From the NCBI GenBank assembly GCA_022539475.1, contig VCMS01000006.1, positions 450,504-514,503 on the forward strand: a DNA stretch of 64,000 bases. The letters run 5' to 3'. Made by a program: the position numbers and the translations under genes. The notes under the pieces are model-generated. The model was not told where the DNA came from, made no database searches, and was given only the letters and a program-made list of their open reading frames with translations. How positions within the stretch are numbered: the stretch's first letter is position 1; every line of letters begins with the position of its first letter. The DNA comes from Gracilaria domingensis. Lineage: Eukaryota > Rhodophyta > Florideophyceae > Gracilariales > Gracilariaceae. This document shows, in pieces, positions 52,999 to 63,200 of this stretch.

Positions 52999-54129
52999 TT
53001 AGTTTTGATGTGGATTTGGTGGTCTTCGGTTTGGCGATCGCTGCCCGTGGCTTTTGTTTCTCGTCGATTTGAAGGCGTTTATGGTTTTCACCCGGGACGC
53101 GAACTGGCTGTTGAGCCGATTTTCTATGTCTGGAAGAAGAGATGTTGTCGAGGGATAGGCTTCCAGAATCAGAATTTCCACGCGCCAAGCTTGGGCTCGA
53201 GAGGCATTTCGTGTTCGAATTGAGGATTCGACGAATATGAGGGCGTAGAGTCGTCGCAGGGCGACCTCCATCCAGATACAATTCTCTAATGCTTCCTGCA
53301 TTGAAGGATACTGAAGCAGCGCGAAGTGTAGGACTCTTGCCAGTGTGCATACCTCTGCCTCTGATGCCATTACTTCGTTGTTGGCGCCGCGAGTCCATTC
53401 GATCTTCGCAATAGAAAGCACCAAATTCACACCTCTTCGAAGAAGCGCTTGCAAAATTTGCCCTCCCAGAATCCCTATGAGAGTCAGAGTTGGGAGGGAC
53501 GATGCTTTCCCGGGATATTCTCCAAGATTGACGGGCAGATTGTTTGTGTCCTTCCCGTCTTTGTCTACAATTGGTATTCCACCGATTTTGAGTCGGTACT
53601 TCTTGTGAGGAGGGGTTTGATGGTCTTCGGAGTTCGCAAGGTAATTTTCGAGCGCGGTAAGTTTGTTCAGAGTGGTTTGATCTGCATTGTTTATGTTGGG
53701 TGGCAGAGAGTCTGCTGCAAGAACAGCTGCAGGAGATGCGGTGTGCTGATGCTGTGGGGCATAGATTTTCCAATACAGTACTGTGAGCAAAAGATCCTTT
53801 GCTGACGCTTCCGGATTGAAATCAGGAAGAGTGGGATCATATTGCTTGCTTTTCTGCATAAGATGCAGCAGAAGGTCCGGGCTGGATTCAGAAAGGTGCT
53901 GTAGTTCGTTCACAGAATATTGTAATATTTTCTGCAAAGCTTGCTCACAGGTCGTATCGTTGTACAATTTGTTTTGAAGATAAATCTGAATCGTTAGCAA
54001 AGCAATGCGTTCGTCACTGCGGTTAGCCGGATTGTCAATGTTGGCTTTAGAAGATGCTTGAGCTGCCATAATAAGGGTTTCGAGCTGATCATCTGCAAGT
54101 TGTGCAACATCGGAGAACGTCTGAGACAC
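52999..54129 (-). CDS. DIRS-like element gag (5' truncated by E3)
   Basis: The frame has no ATG at its upstream limit (GTG at 54129 after a TAA); the first internal ATG is about 25 codons in. It is helical and Gln/Ser-rich in its first half. Then LKIGGIPIVDKDGKD, a hydrophobic segment (LTLIGILGGQILQALL), and an R/N-rich tail (RSPNRRPPNPH) fit a DIRS/Ngaro-type ORF1. It overlaps the start of the polymerase frame. E3 is inserted 12 bases upstream, so the promoter side is separated from it. Confidence 0.5.
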   Translation of the reverse strand: MSQTFSDVAQLADDQLETLIMAAQASSKANIDNPANRSDERIALLTIQIYLQNKLYNDTTCEQALQKILQYSVNELQHLSESSPDLLLHLMQKSKQYDPTLPDFNPEASAKDLLLTVLYWKIYAPQHQHTASPAAVLAADSLPPNINNADQTTLNKLTALENYLANSEDHQTPPHKKYRLKIGGIPIVDKDGKDTNNLPVNLGEYPGKASSLPTLTLIGILGGQILQALLRRGVNLVLSIAKIEWTRGANNEVMASEAEVCTLARVLHFALLQYPSMQEALENCIWMEVALRRLYALIFVESSIRTRNASRAQAWRVEILILEAYPSTTSLLPDIENRLNSQFASRVKTINAFKSTRNKSHGQRSPNRRPPNPHQN

Positions 54130-54609
54130 TTAATTGTCTATCGTCTGTGTTCTGCAAAGTGGAATATAGTCTGTTCGCTTTGGAAACTAAGCTAGTTTTG
54201 GGGCTATTTGGGGAGCACGAGGGGGTGGCAGAGGCTGGCACTCAAAAAATTAAGAAATTTTGGAATATTAAATTCCATTTGGCGCAGTTTAGTTCTTGGG
54301 TCCCCTAGTTTTTGTAGAGGTTCTACTTCGCCGCACCACCCCATTCACTCTTTTCCGCGACCCTCTCTCAAAACTGCACTCGTGCTAGTTTGCGTTTCCA
54401 TTTTCTCCCATGTTGCAATGTTAATCGCAAATCATCCCACCTCAATCATCCCATCACTTCTTCCCAGTCCACACCACCCCCGCTATTTACCCATTTCTCG
54501 CCCATCACGCGTTCGCATCCTCTCTCTCCGTCTCCGCAAACGTCATTTTGTAGAAGTCAGGTGGACAACTCTCCTCCTTCTCGTATACCCGCCTCGCCCC
54601 AAAACGGCT

Positions 54610-55539
54610 TCAAATCCCTCCCATCCTTCTCTCCTCCTGTCCCCTCAGAATCCCCTTCGCAGTCCGCGCTACCTCCGCCGTACTCCTAAACCCAGTCACC
54701 ACCGGAGCTCCCACTCCCTCCCGCGGCACCTCCTCCACCACCTTCTTCATCTCCTTACGCCTCTTCTTCTGACGGCTCTTCCCATCCCCAACCCCACCAC
54801 CCTTTGTCTTCGGTGTCACAGGGAACCCCTTCTGCACCGCCACCCTTCCCACACTTCCCTTCTCCGTCTTTCCCTCCACACCTCCTTTCACAGTCTCCTC
54901 TTCCACCAATCTTTTCCTCTTGCCCAGCTGCTTCACCTCCTTCTCCAGCATGTCCAATCTCTCGTTCAGAACCCTATTCTCCTTCCGCAACTTTCCAACC
55001 TCCCTTCTCGCACACTCCACTATCCCATACACATGATCTCTGATCTCCACTCCCAATACCGACAACGAATTCCGCAGGCTCGAAATCGCCTCAACCGAAA
55101 CAGCACTACCACCACCACTCAGCACCACACCGCCCATTTCCGTTACAATCTCCACAACTCCATCGTCCAGTTGCTCCTTCATCACCAACCCTAACATCCC
55201 CACCCTCGCCTTCATCTCCCCCACAAACCGCATCTCCCTGTCACCCTCTCCGCCCCCACTCTCTATCTGGTCTCCAACCTCTAACTGACTCAGATGCACC
55301 GCACCCCTTCTCTCCATTGCGACCCCCTCCACCTCCAATTCTACACCCTTCTCCACCTCATCACCATCCCCTCTCCTCGCCTCACACTTCTTTCCTTCAT
55401 CGGCCACTTCGTTCTTCTGCGACATCCGACCAGCCACCGTAATCCCGTCCTCTTCCCGCTTTGGTGACGGCGTCGGCGGTACCTCCTTCCCCTCCAACAG
55501 CGCCCACAGCTCCTCATCCTTCACGTATCCGTTCGACAT
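54610..55539 (-). CDS. Coiled-coil nuclear-type protein (E3 copy, full length)
   Basis: 309 residues from MSNGYVKDEELWALLEG. Order: charged glycine-rich region, heptad helix (LRKENRVLNERLDMLEKEVK), basic tail (RQKKRRKEMKK), and a C-terminal stretch (APVVTGFRSTAEVARTAKG, ending in GGI) lost in E2 by a stop. This is the reference version of the family in the window. Function unknown. Confidence 0.65.
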   Translation of the reverse strand: MSNGYVKDEELWALLEGKEVPPTPSPKREEDGITVAGRMSQKNEVADEGKKCEARRGDGDEVEKGVELEVEGVAMERRGAVHLSQLEVGDQIESGGGEGDREMRFVGEMKARVGMLGLVMKEQLDDGVVEIVTEMGGVVLSGGGSAVSVEAISSLRNSLSVLGVEIRDHVYGIVECARREVGKLRKENRVLNERLDMLEKEVKQLGKRKRLVEEETVKGGVEGKTEKGSVGRVAVQKGFPVTPKTKGGGVGDGKSRQKKRRKEMKKVVEEVPREGVGAPVVTGFRSTAEVARTAKGILRGQEERRMGGI

Positions 55540-55779
55540 CTTCAGAAGAAGAAGTAGTAGTTGGATCGAAGTTTCCGCTGCGATACAGTGCAATCTAGCT
55601 AAACTGTGCTGTCCACCCCCACTGTCCAACCACACGGGCTATATCCAGCACCATGATTGTCCCTGTTTCCCTCATCCCATTTCTCGCCAAAACATCTACT
55701 GTACACCTCCGCACCTTCCACTATTTAAGCGCCACCCCTCTGTCCCCTCTTTCGCGCTCACATAGTCCCCACCCACCTC

Positions 55780-56052
55780 GCCTCGACCGGCAATATTTTT
55801 CTCTTCCGCCACAACCTCACTCGATGGTTGTAGCAAAACAGGAAGATATTGCCAGTGGAGGCAAGCTAGGGACTAGTGATTCTACTTAGAGTAGCTCACC
55901 CTCTGTCTCGACTGGGGGCATCTTCTTCTTCCGTCACATCCTGTGTGGGTTGTGACAAAAAAAGAATATGTCACCACTCGACACCGGATGGGTAACAATG
56001 ATAGCACGTAGAGTAGTTCATCCTCCCTCTCAGCGTCCATTGGGGATATATT
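55780..56052. repeat. Hairpin cassettes of E3 (counterpart of 27525-27855)
   Basis: Two full units (55780-55862 and about 55905-55985) and part of the third are present in inverted orientation. Against E2, an inner stem changes from ATAACC/GGTTAT to ACAACC/GGTTGT, keeping the pairing. The third unit is cut where the epimerase fragment begins. Confidence 0.75.
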
Positions 56053-56088
56053 GGATCTGATACCATCAGATGACAGTCCAAAAACAGT

Positions 56089-56259
56089 ATGGATTATCGT
56101 TTAGTTATAGCGCCATCAATTTTGGCTTCAGACTTTGCTCGCCTTTCAGATGAAGCGAGTGCAATGGAAGAGGCTGGAGCGGAGTGGCTGCATATAGATG
56201 TAATGGATGGTCATTTTGTGGCGAACCTTACTGTTGGACCGCCTGTTGTGAGACTATAG
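56089..56259 (+). pseudogene. rpe: Ribulose-phosphate 3-epimerase, N-terminal part
   Basis: From an ATG it reads [34 protein letters not shown]: the start of the (beta/alpha)8 barrel with catalytic Asp/His-region residues of the family. It stops at TAG just after PVV, at the point where E2/E3 homology resumes. The C-terminal half is at 27132-27455. About 60 codons from the middle are in neither copy. Confidence 0.9.
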
Positions 56260-56625
56260 AACCCGTTCACGTCATGTATGAAGCCAAAATGGCTCCTTTC
56301 ATCCTGGAATCAAGCTCCCCGTAACTCATACGTTACAACTACTTTACAACTCAGGTTCAAAATCAGTTTCATTCATTGTACACTTTCTACTCTTCCACCT
56401 ACTTTTCATAAAACATCATCACACTTTGTGGCTTTTCGTCTCATACAAGCCCTATCATTCATTCAGTACAATCACATATCATACATTTCGCTCACTTTCA
56501 CAAAGTGAACCATGTTCCCGTTCTGCGCTTCCCAACCGTTTGTACTTAATTATCACTCTTTACCCCAGCAGTTCTCCGCCCCATCTTCCATTTTTATCGT
56601 CACACAAAAACACTCCAACCTTGCA

Positions 56626-57528
56626 ATGAGCTCCCAGTCCGACATGCTTCCGACTCCGCCTCCGAGTCCCAGATACTCTGACGTCCCTCAGGCCTCATCT
56701 CTCACCCGAAGGACTCGGGCCGTTATTGTTGGAAGGGGGCGTATAGGTACCATGCTGGCAAACGAAGAAGATATGGTCATTTCCGCACACGAATTCTGCA
56801 GCATGGCTGCTACCTCTCATCTTTCTGATGTACCGATGCTAGTTTGTGGAAGAACGAACACCCTGGAGACCGTAATTCAGGCTTGCCCTTATTCGCACAG
56901 AGAGAATCTCGTTTTCTTCCAGAATGGAGACATCATACCATTGGTTTCGAAGCTCGGTGTGGACAAATGTTCAAAAGTTGTCCTATACGTTGGTGTCCCC
57001 TCAAGAAACGCAGCTCCGCAGGATGGTGTCACTTCTCAAAGTCCGGATGGTCTCACTGTCGCAACAGGAAAGTGGGCCTCCAACGTTGCAGACAGGTTTA
57101 GGTCTATGGGTCTCACTTGCGGGGTTGTCGACGAAGACAAATTTCTCGTAAGCTATTATAAGAAGCTCGTGTGGCTATCAGCGTTCAACATCGTCGGGGT
57201 CTCAAGAGGTTTCATTCCTATGGACGTAGTCGCTACGGAGTGCAGTACGGTTGTGCTCACAATAATGAAAGAGCAGTTGAAGATAGTTTCGCTTAAAACA
57301 GGTACTACTTTCAACCTGGAAGAGACCGTTGGGCGACTTCTTGCATATGGGAAAACTCTCGTTGGCTTCCCTACTTCTTTCTCCGACTTTCAGTTTAGGA
57401 ACGCGTACTTCTACGACTTTTCCCGCCAAGAAAGAAACATCGTAGGCGGTGACTCCGCTCCTTTTCATACAAACTACGTCAACGTTGTTAAGGAAAAGTT
57501 ATCCCCCTCCCCATTCCCCCAGCTTTGA
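56626..57528 (+). CDS. Ketopantoate-reductase-like dehydrogenase (E3 copy)
   Basis: 300 residues from MSSQSDMLPTPPPSP. The nucleotide loop is intact (AVIVGRGRIGTML, GxGxxG). LVFFQNGDIIPLV and KKLVWLSAFNIVGVSRG follow as in E2. This is the best-preserved copy. Its promoter lies in 56260-56625. The role is unknown; a small-molecule reductase acting with the HAD phosphatase is conceivable. Confidence 0.65.
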   Translation: MSSQSDMLPTPPPSPRYSDVPQASSLTRRTRAVIVGRGRIGTMLANEEDMVISAHEFCSMAATSHLSDVPMLVCGRTNTLETVIQACPYSHRENLVFFQNGDIIPLVSKLGVDKCSKVVLYVGVPSRNAAPQDGVTSQSPDGLTVATGKWASNVADRFRSMGLTCGVVDEDKFLVSYYKKLVWLSAFNIVGVSRGFIPMDVVATECSTVVLTIMKEQLKIVSLKTGTTFNLEETVGRLLAYGKTLVGFPTSFSDFQFRNAYFYDFSRQERNIVGGDSAPFHTNYVNVVKEKLSPSPFPQL

Positions 57529-58118
57529 GGTTAGAACACATGACTTTTCGGTGTTGTAAACCTTTTACAGATAGTTAAACATAAAAGTTACTTTATCCAA
57601 ATGACCTGTTCCTATTACATTACTTTTATTGTTCGTCTTTCTGTGGTTCAAATTTGCCCTTTTACACCCTACATCCCTTATCACTAATACCTGGCTAAGT
57701 TCTTGCTAGATGGAAAAGGGTCATTCCACATCATTAAAGTGCACGGTACTAGTAACAAAACAAGTACAAAATTGTGATATTTCTGAAGAACTAAGCCTTT
57801 GCAATACTTGGGGCACCCGTATAAAGTAAGGTAAACATTTTATGGGTTTCAACCTCTAATGGAGGTTGTTTTACTCTTCTTGATTTATAAGCTCATGGTG
57901 AAGATATTCATAGTTTTCTTTACCCACTTGAACCCGTACATATAATTTATGACTAAATCATCCTTTCTTTACAGCAAATCGATGCAAAAGCTTCTCGTCG
58001 TAGTAACGTTTTACAACAGTACTACAATACATGTATATGGTCGTTCTTAGACTCTTTTTATACTACGAAACACCTTGTGAACATCAATCACATCCTTCTC
58101 ATTCGTATACCCACACTC
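57529..58118. other. AT-rich intergenic region of E3
   Basis: Counterpart of 25286-25834; no gene or signal seen. Confidence 0.5.
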
Positions 58119-59026
58119 ATGTGCAAAACGAACCCTTTCCAAAGCTTTCAAAACATGTATAACTCAGAAGTTAGAGCCCAAGAAGTAACTCCTCAGCAGC
58201 TGGCTAACGAAATATTCGAAAATGGCTACGCCGTGATTAGTGATATTGACGGTACTCTGAAAAGAGCTATGGAGAACATTCCTGCCGAAACAGTCAAATG
58301 CATGAAGTACATCAATGCACGTGTTGGTTTCGGAATTGCTACTGGGCGAGATATAGAGGATGCCAAGAGTTTCATGGAGCACCTGGGTGGCTACACTTTT
58401 GGCATCTCTGGAAACCAAGGCGAACGGGTGAGATTATCCAATGGTACCGAAATTGATCAGGACCCTGACAGGGAAGGCTACGAAAGATGTGCAGCCGAAC
58501 TTGAGAGACTTGCACTCTCCTTAAATGAATCGCACGGACTTCACGAAGAGCGTCAACAAGCAGTTGTGAGCACTAGAAAAGACAGTGGACTCCCTAACTT
58601 CACGTACAATGGACTGTCGAAGTGGAAAACAGAAGTTAACTCCGGTATTTCAAAAGTGTTGAAATCCTTTCCGAACCTGGTTGCGTACCCTCAGGATGAA
58701 AACTGTGACAAAGGGGACATTCGTTTCACGAAAAATAGTGGGGCGCTAGCCTTGGTTTAAAACGACCCCAGTTCGACACACATTTAGTCGTTGCTTTCGG
58801 GAATGTTTCCAATGATGGCCCTCTATATGAAATGGCAACCCTGGCAGTTCATGTGAAGGGAGACGACCATCCAGCAGCCGTAACATATCTTGTTGTTGGG
58901 GTGGAGGACGTGCATGAGACCATCAGAAGGGTGGCAGAACTGTACGGGTACACAAAATGCAAGTGTCAATGGTTTAGAAATGCTCTTGGAATTTGTTTCA
59001 AGTGCTACGATGCCTGTAATACTTAG
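58119..59026 (+). pseudogene. HAD-superfamily phosphatase B, E3 copy, broken
   Basis: Motif I is intact (VISDIDGTLKR). The GAA codon after GALALV in E2 is TAA here (58758-58760). A CCCCC run is one base shorter just after it, shifting frame, and the rest continues to 59026. The E2 copy at 24335-25243 is whole. Confidence 0.75.
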
Positions 59027-59123
59027 CTAGGATATAAGATCTCAGTAATAAAAGTGTCGTATACATCTCAATACCCTTTTATGATTCATGGTGGTTTTTA
59101 TCGTGCGGCTTTTCCTCGTAGCC

Positions 59124-59990
59124 TTACAACAGAGCCACAAGCATAATTGTCGAGTGTACATCCTCCACGCTTTCGAACAGGTTGTGTACTCCACCCGGGA
59201 TACAATCTTCTTCGACGTGAACGCCGTACACGCCTACCTCATGCAAAGGCCCGTCGCTCAAAGCACTTCTGAACGTCACGACGTCATCCGTATCAATAAA
59301 TCTCGGTTCATTATCCACAAGATTTGCTCCTCCGCTTCCTTTTGTGTATCGCTTGTCCACAATTTCGCAACTTTTATCGCCGGGATAGATAACAAACGCA
59401 TCCATCTTCTGCAACAGGTCCCCAATAGCAGAATTCACTTCTTCTCTCCACTGCCACAGTTTGTTGTACGCGAAATTGGGAAGGCCACTATCACTTCTGG
59501 TCTCCACGAACCCCTTCTCATCGTCATTCAAAGTACCATGCCTCCTATTCAAATCCCTTGCCAGGAACAGTAGTCCGTCAACAGTGTGGTCAAGAGTGTG
59601 ATCATTGAATGCAGCCTTAATTTCTCTCTCGTCAGAGAAACGGAGGAAAGCTCCATGATTCGCCGAGACACCAAACTTATAGTCTCCGAGTCCTTCCATT
59701 TTCCCCTCCACATCGCCCACATCACCCGCTGTGACAAGTCCGAAACCAACACGTTCGTCAATGAACTTCATGCACTTCACAACTTCTTCTGGGATTGACT
59801 CTCCTTCTCTTCTAAACGTTCCCTCAACGGAACTTACTATACCGTAAGCATTGGCATATATGAACTTAGACAAGGTATTAGGTGAAATTTCCGCCAAGTC
59901 TCTCTGTTCCTCTGCCACTTTTCCTGATACAGTCACCATACTGCCACAAGTACCGCATAGACAGGAACTGCATAGACTTCTCAGTTTCAT
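59124..59990 (-). CDS. HAD-like phosphatase homologue A, E3 copy, catalytic Asps lost
   Basis: 288 residues from an ATG (MKLRSLCSSCLCGTCGS, with a CxxC pair). Motif I reads SSVEGTF: both catalytic Asp positions are gone (Ser and Glu), one more than in E2. The C-terminus is shortened by a TAC-to-TAA change relative to E2. The frame is otherwise kept open in both copies. Confidence 0.65.
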   Translation of the reverse strand: MKLRSLCSSCLCGTCGSMVTVSGKVAEEQRDLAEISPNTLSKFIYANAYGIVSSVEGTFRREGESIPEEVVKCMKFIDERVGFGLVTAGDVGDVEGKMEGLGDYKFGVSANHGAFLRFSDEREIKAAFNDHTLDHTVDGLLFLARDLNRRHGTLNDDEKGFVETRSDSGLPNFAYNKLWQWREEVNSAIGDLLQKMDAFVIYPGDKSCEIVDKRYTKGSGGANLVDNEPRFIDTDDVVTFRSALSDGPLHEVGVYGVHVEEDCIPGGVHNLFESVEDVHSTIMLVALL

Positions 59991-60254
59991 ACTTCTCTTA
60001 AAAGCAAATTTAAGTGCAGTTCCAGAAGTGTTAGGACGCTACATGTTCAATTGCGAATTGAATGGTGCCACCAATGATGTTAACGATACCGAGCATGTGT
60101 CATGTTGCAATTAGACGCAACTGGACCAAAGACGTATGACATTTGTTCAATTACCAGCCTGCCGCACCTTTTCTATGTTCATATGTATAGCCTTGCAATA
60201 GTATACTACTTTTAATACTCGCAAGACACTCATAATTTACTAATCATCTCATTC

Positions 60255-63200
60255 TCATCCACTTCGAGGCGCTCGCAGCCTCATTATTGGCAAATCGTCA
60301 TCACTACTACTCTCGAGCACTTCAGTTCTACCGGTCTCCGCTTCCACACCAATCTCCACGACCACTTGGTCTTCGTCCATGTCAACCGCCCCACCCTCCT
60401 TATCGGACAACAGTTCATCCTCCGCCTCCTCCTCCTCGTCACCATTGACAAACGTGGGTCGGAAATCCTGCACTTGATGAACAGCATCAGGTTGTGCGTA
60501 ACCCTCTGGTACCATGTACATGTGGTATCTAACCAGCAAATCCATAGACTCGGGCCTATCCACCTTGTCCTTCCTACTTGCTCCAGCATGTGTCACATCA
60601 CCACGGCCCACGAATACAGAGTACGGTGGGATGATTATCTTCTTCGCTGGATACACCTCCGACATCACTCGCAACTGTTGGTTGTTCATCCCCACCAGTT
60701 GATGGCTTCCAGCGCTCACCCAGAGAGGAAAGCCCTCTTTCCCAGAGGCCATTACAAAGTATCCGGGGTTGCCAGTATTCATTGTTTCCTTCCTAACCAG
60801 ACCACTGAAGTCGGTGTGCAGCGTCTGGCGCTTGCACTTTCTCGTCGTCCCCAGAAATCGACCACCAGTTCTCGGAGTGTACATCTTCACAGCTTCCCTT
60901 TCATTGTCCCATAGTCCCAAAGCCGCAGCAATTGTACCCATTCGAACATCAAGTAAAGCACGCCACCTTACAACCCACCTGAGCTCCTCATTATCCTCCG
61001 GCTTCTCCACCGTACCCCAACGTGTCGACATCACTCTCCCCTCAAATGGTCCATCGCTACCGTCCTTCCATCCTTCATCATCGTTGATTATTTGAACAAA
61101 CGACTTCTGTTCCTCTCCTTTCCGTATATCCGGCATCGCTCCATACTCATTCTCGAAGAAGTCCACCAACTTCCCCGACACATCTCCGAACTCCCGAACT
61201 TCTTCCAACTCCTCCCATTTAGGGACACCATTATCCGTCGCAAAGCCATCAAGCACGCAATATCCATTCTGTCTTCGCTCAGCTTGCATTCGGGCGAAGA
61301 ACATTTGCCCAAATTCGTCATGCTCCTTCGCAGCAACCCACAGAACCTCTTCATCATCCATACCTGTCGGTCGAGTACGAGGATACTGCATACCAAATGT
61401 CTCCGCCCGTAGGCGATGTTCAGCCCTTACAGCGTGCCAAAAGACAAGATGGTGTACATCTCTGAGATTCGAGACACTTAGCAGCTCCGACCTATGTGCC
61501 TTCGGCAAGTGAATGAATCTGAGCCAGGGGTTCTTGTGCTCAATTACGTTCTTCCATTGCCATTCCTGCGGTCTCAGCCTGACATACCCGCACCATGATT
61601 GGTTCGGTGGGCCATCATATGGGTCTCCTCGAACAAGTCCGTGCTCCTCAGATTCCGGAAGAGCTGTAGGTAACTCGTCATCAAATGACCCCCCACCTGT
61701 CTCTTGCTGATCGTCTGGCGCAGCATCTTTCTCGACGGTGACAACCCGTGGAACTGTCACAGAAAGAAGCTCTTCGTCATCCACAAATGCAGAACTGCCT
61801 GCGTTCTCTGCATTCGCTCCCTCTCCCAATGCCACGAACTGAACCTTCATCGACCTTCCTCTCAGCACATGTTCATTTAGTTGAGACATCAGGTCATCCG
61901 GTGTCATGCTGTTCAGAGTAGATCTCATCTGTTGTGTGAACGTCTTTCTCCGTTTTTTCTTCGGCGGAGCCCGCTGTTCTTCTTCAGAGCTATCCAGAAC
62001 TTCTATTGCACCTCGATTTCGGCCGTGCTCAATTTCCCTATAACTCACCTGCGCCCGTTCTCGTGCACTTCTTCGCGGCTCCCCTTCTTCACTGGCAGAT
62101 GTTGCAGCAGCAGCAGTGGGAGTCCTCCTCTTCTTCACGGACTGCTTCACTGGTGCGGGGGGCGGAATTACCTTGAGCATCGTCCGCAATCGATTCTGAA
62201 CGGAAGTCGTGGTAGTTCTAATTGAGTTCGTCCTGCTCCGAACACGCGGCAATGTGTTGAAGTTCACAACTTGTCCCAAAAGGAACTGATACACAGCTGC
62301 GTTGTTGTCTGGGTCTTCAACATCATCTTCATTCGATGGAGCAGAAAGACTGACTTCGCGTTTCAGGAACACTTCCATGGACTCTTCCTCGTTCAGTTCA
62401 TTCCTCACTGCTCGAGCCGCGCGGAACAGAGACACTGCTCTATCATAAAAGAAACCTCGAACCTCCTCAAAGCTTTTCCATTGCTTTGTCTTCGTCGACT
62501 TGCCCTTCAATAGAAACATCTGAAGACAATCAAGAATGAAGGAAAACTCCTCGGCATCCAAAACATATAGCGGAGTATGGGACAGACGTGTGAGAACTAT
62601 GTCACTCACACTCTCACATATATCCTCGAAATGGGCCAGCATTCCCTCACGAGACATGAGTTGCAGGGCGACATTGGCATATCTAAGATACTGACGCTCT
62701 TGCACAGTCCCAATCAGTTGGCTCTCCTTCAACACTTCTGTCACTTCTGCAGGATCCACGTCTGCCGGCGTCACCCCCTCAACATCTTCAATTAGAATGG
62801 CGACCACACTAACTATAGAGTGTATCTTGTCCCTAAACATCATCCTTCGCAGGGTACTCGTCGACTCATTGAGGTACGAAGCAACACACAACAATTCCTT
62901 CATCCCAATGGGCCTCCCATCTCTTCGTATCAGCAGATTGCAACGCCAAAACGTAGCTAATCGCTTCCGCTTCGGTGCACCAGTCGCTGCCAAATATTGT
63001 ATAGCTTTCGGACGATGCAAACCATCTACAATGAAGCACTTCTTCGTTAGGCGTCCCTTGTCAGTATCCCTCTCTCCCGTAGTAGCATCTTGTAAGGCCA
63101 CCACTGGAGAACCCATCGACTGCAATATCCCCCGCTCCTCCATACTCTTCACAAGGGCTTCAACGTGGCGTTTACTTACTCTACGGAGTAAATTGGGCGG

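Noticed and set aside
54240-55194. Long + strand ORF opposite the E3 coiled-coil gene (328 codons, Ser/Pro/His/Arg-rich)
   Set aside because: It is the antisense shadow of a G-rich coding strand; the same shadow appears at 28370-29272 in E2. Composition is explained by the real gene.
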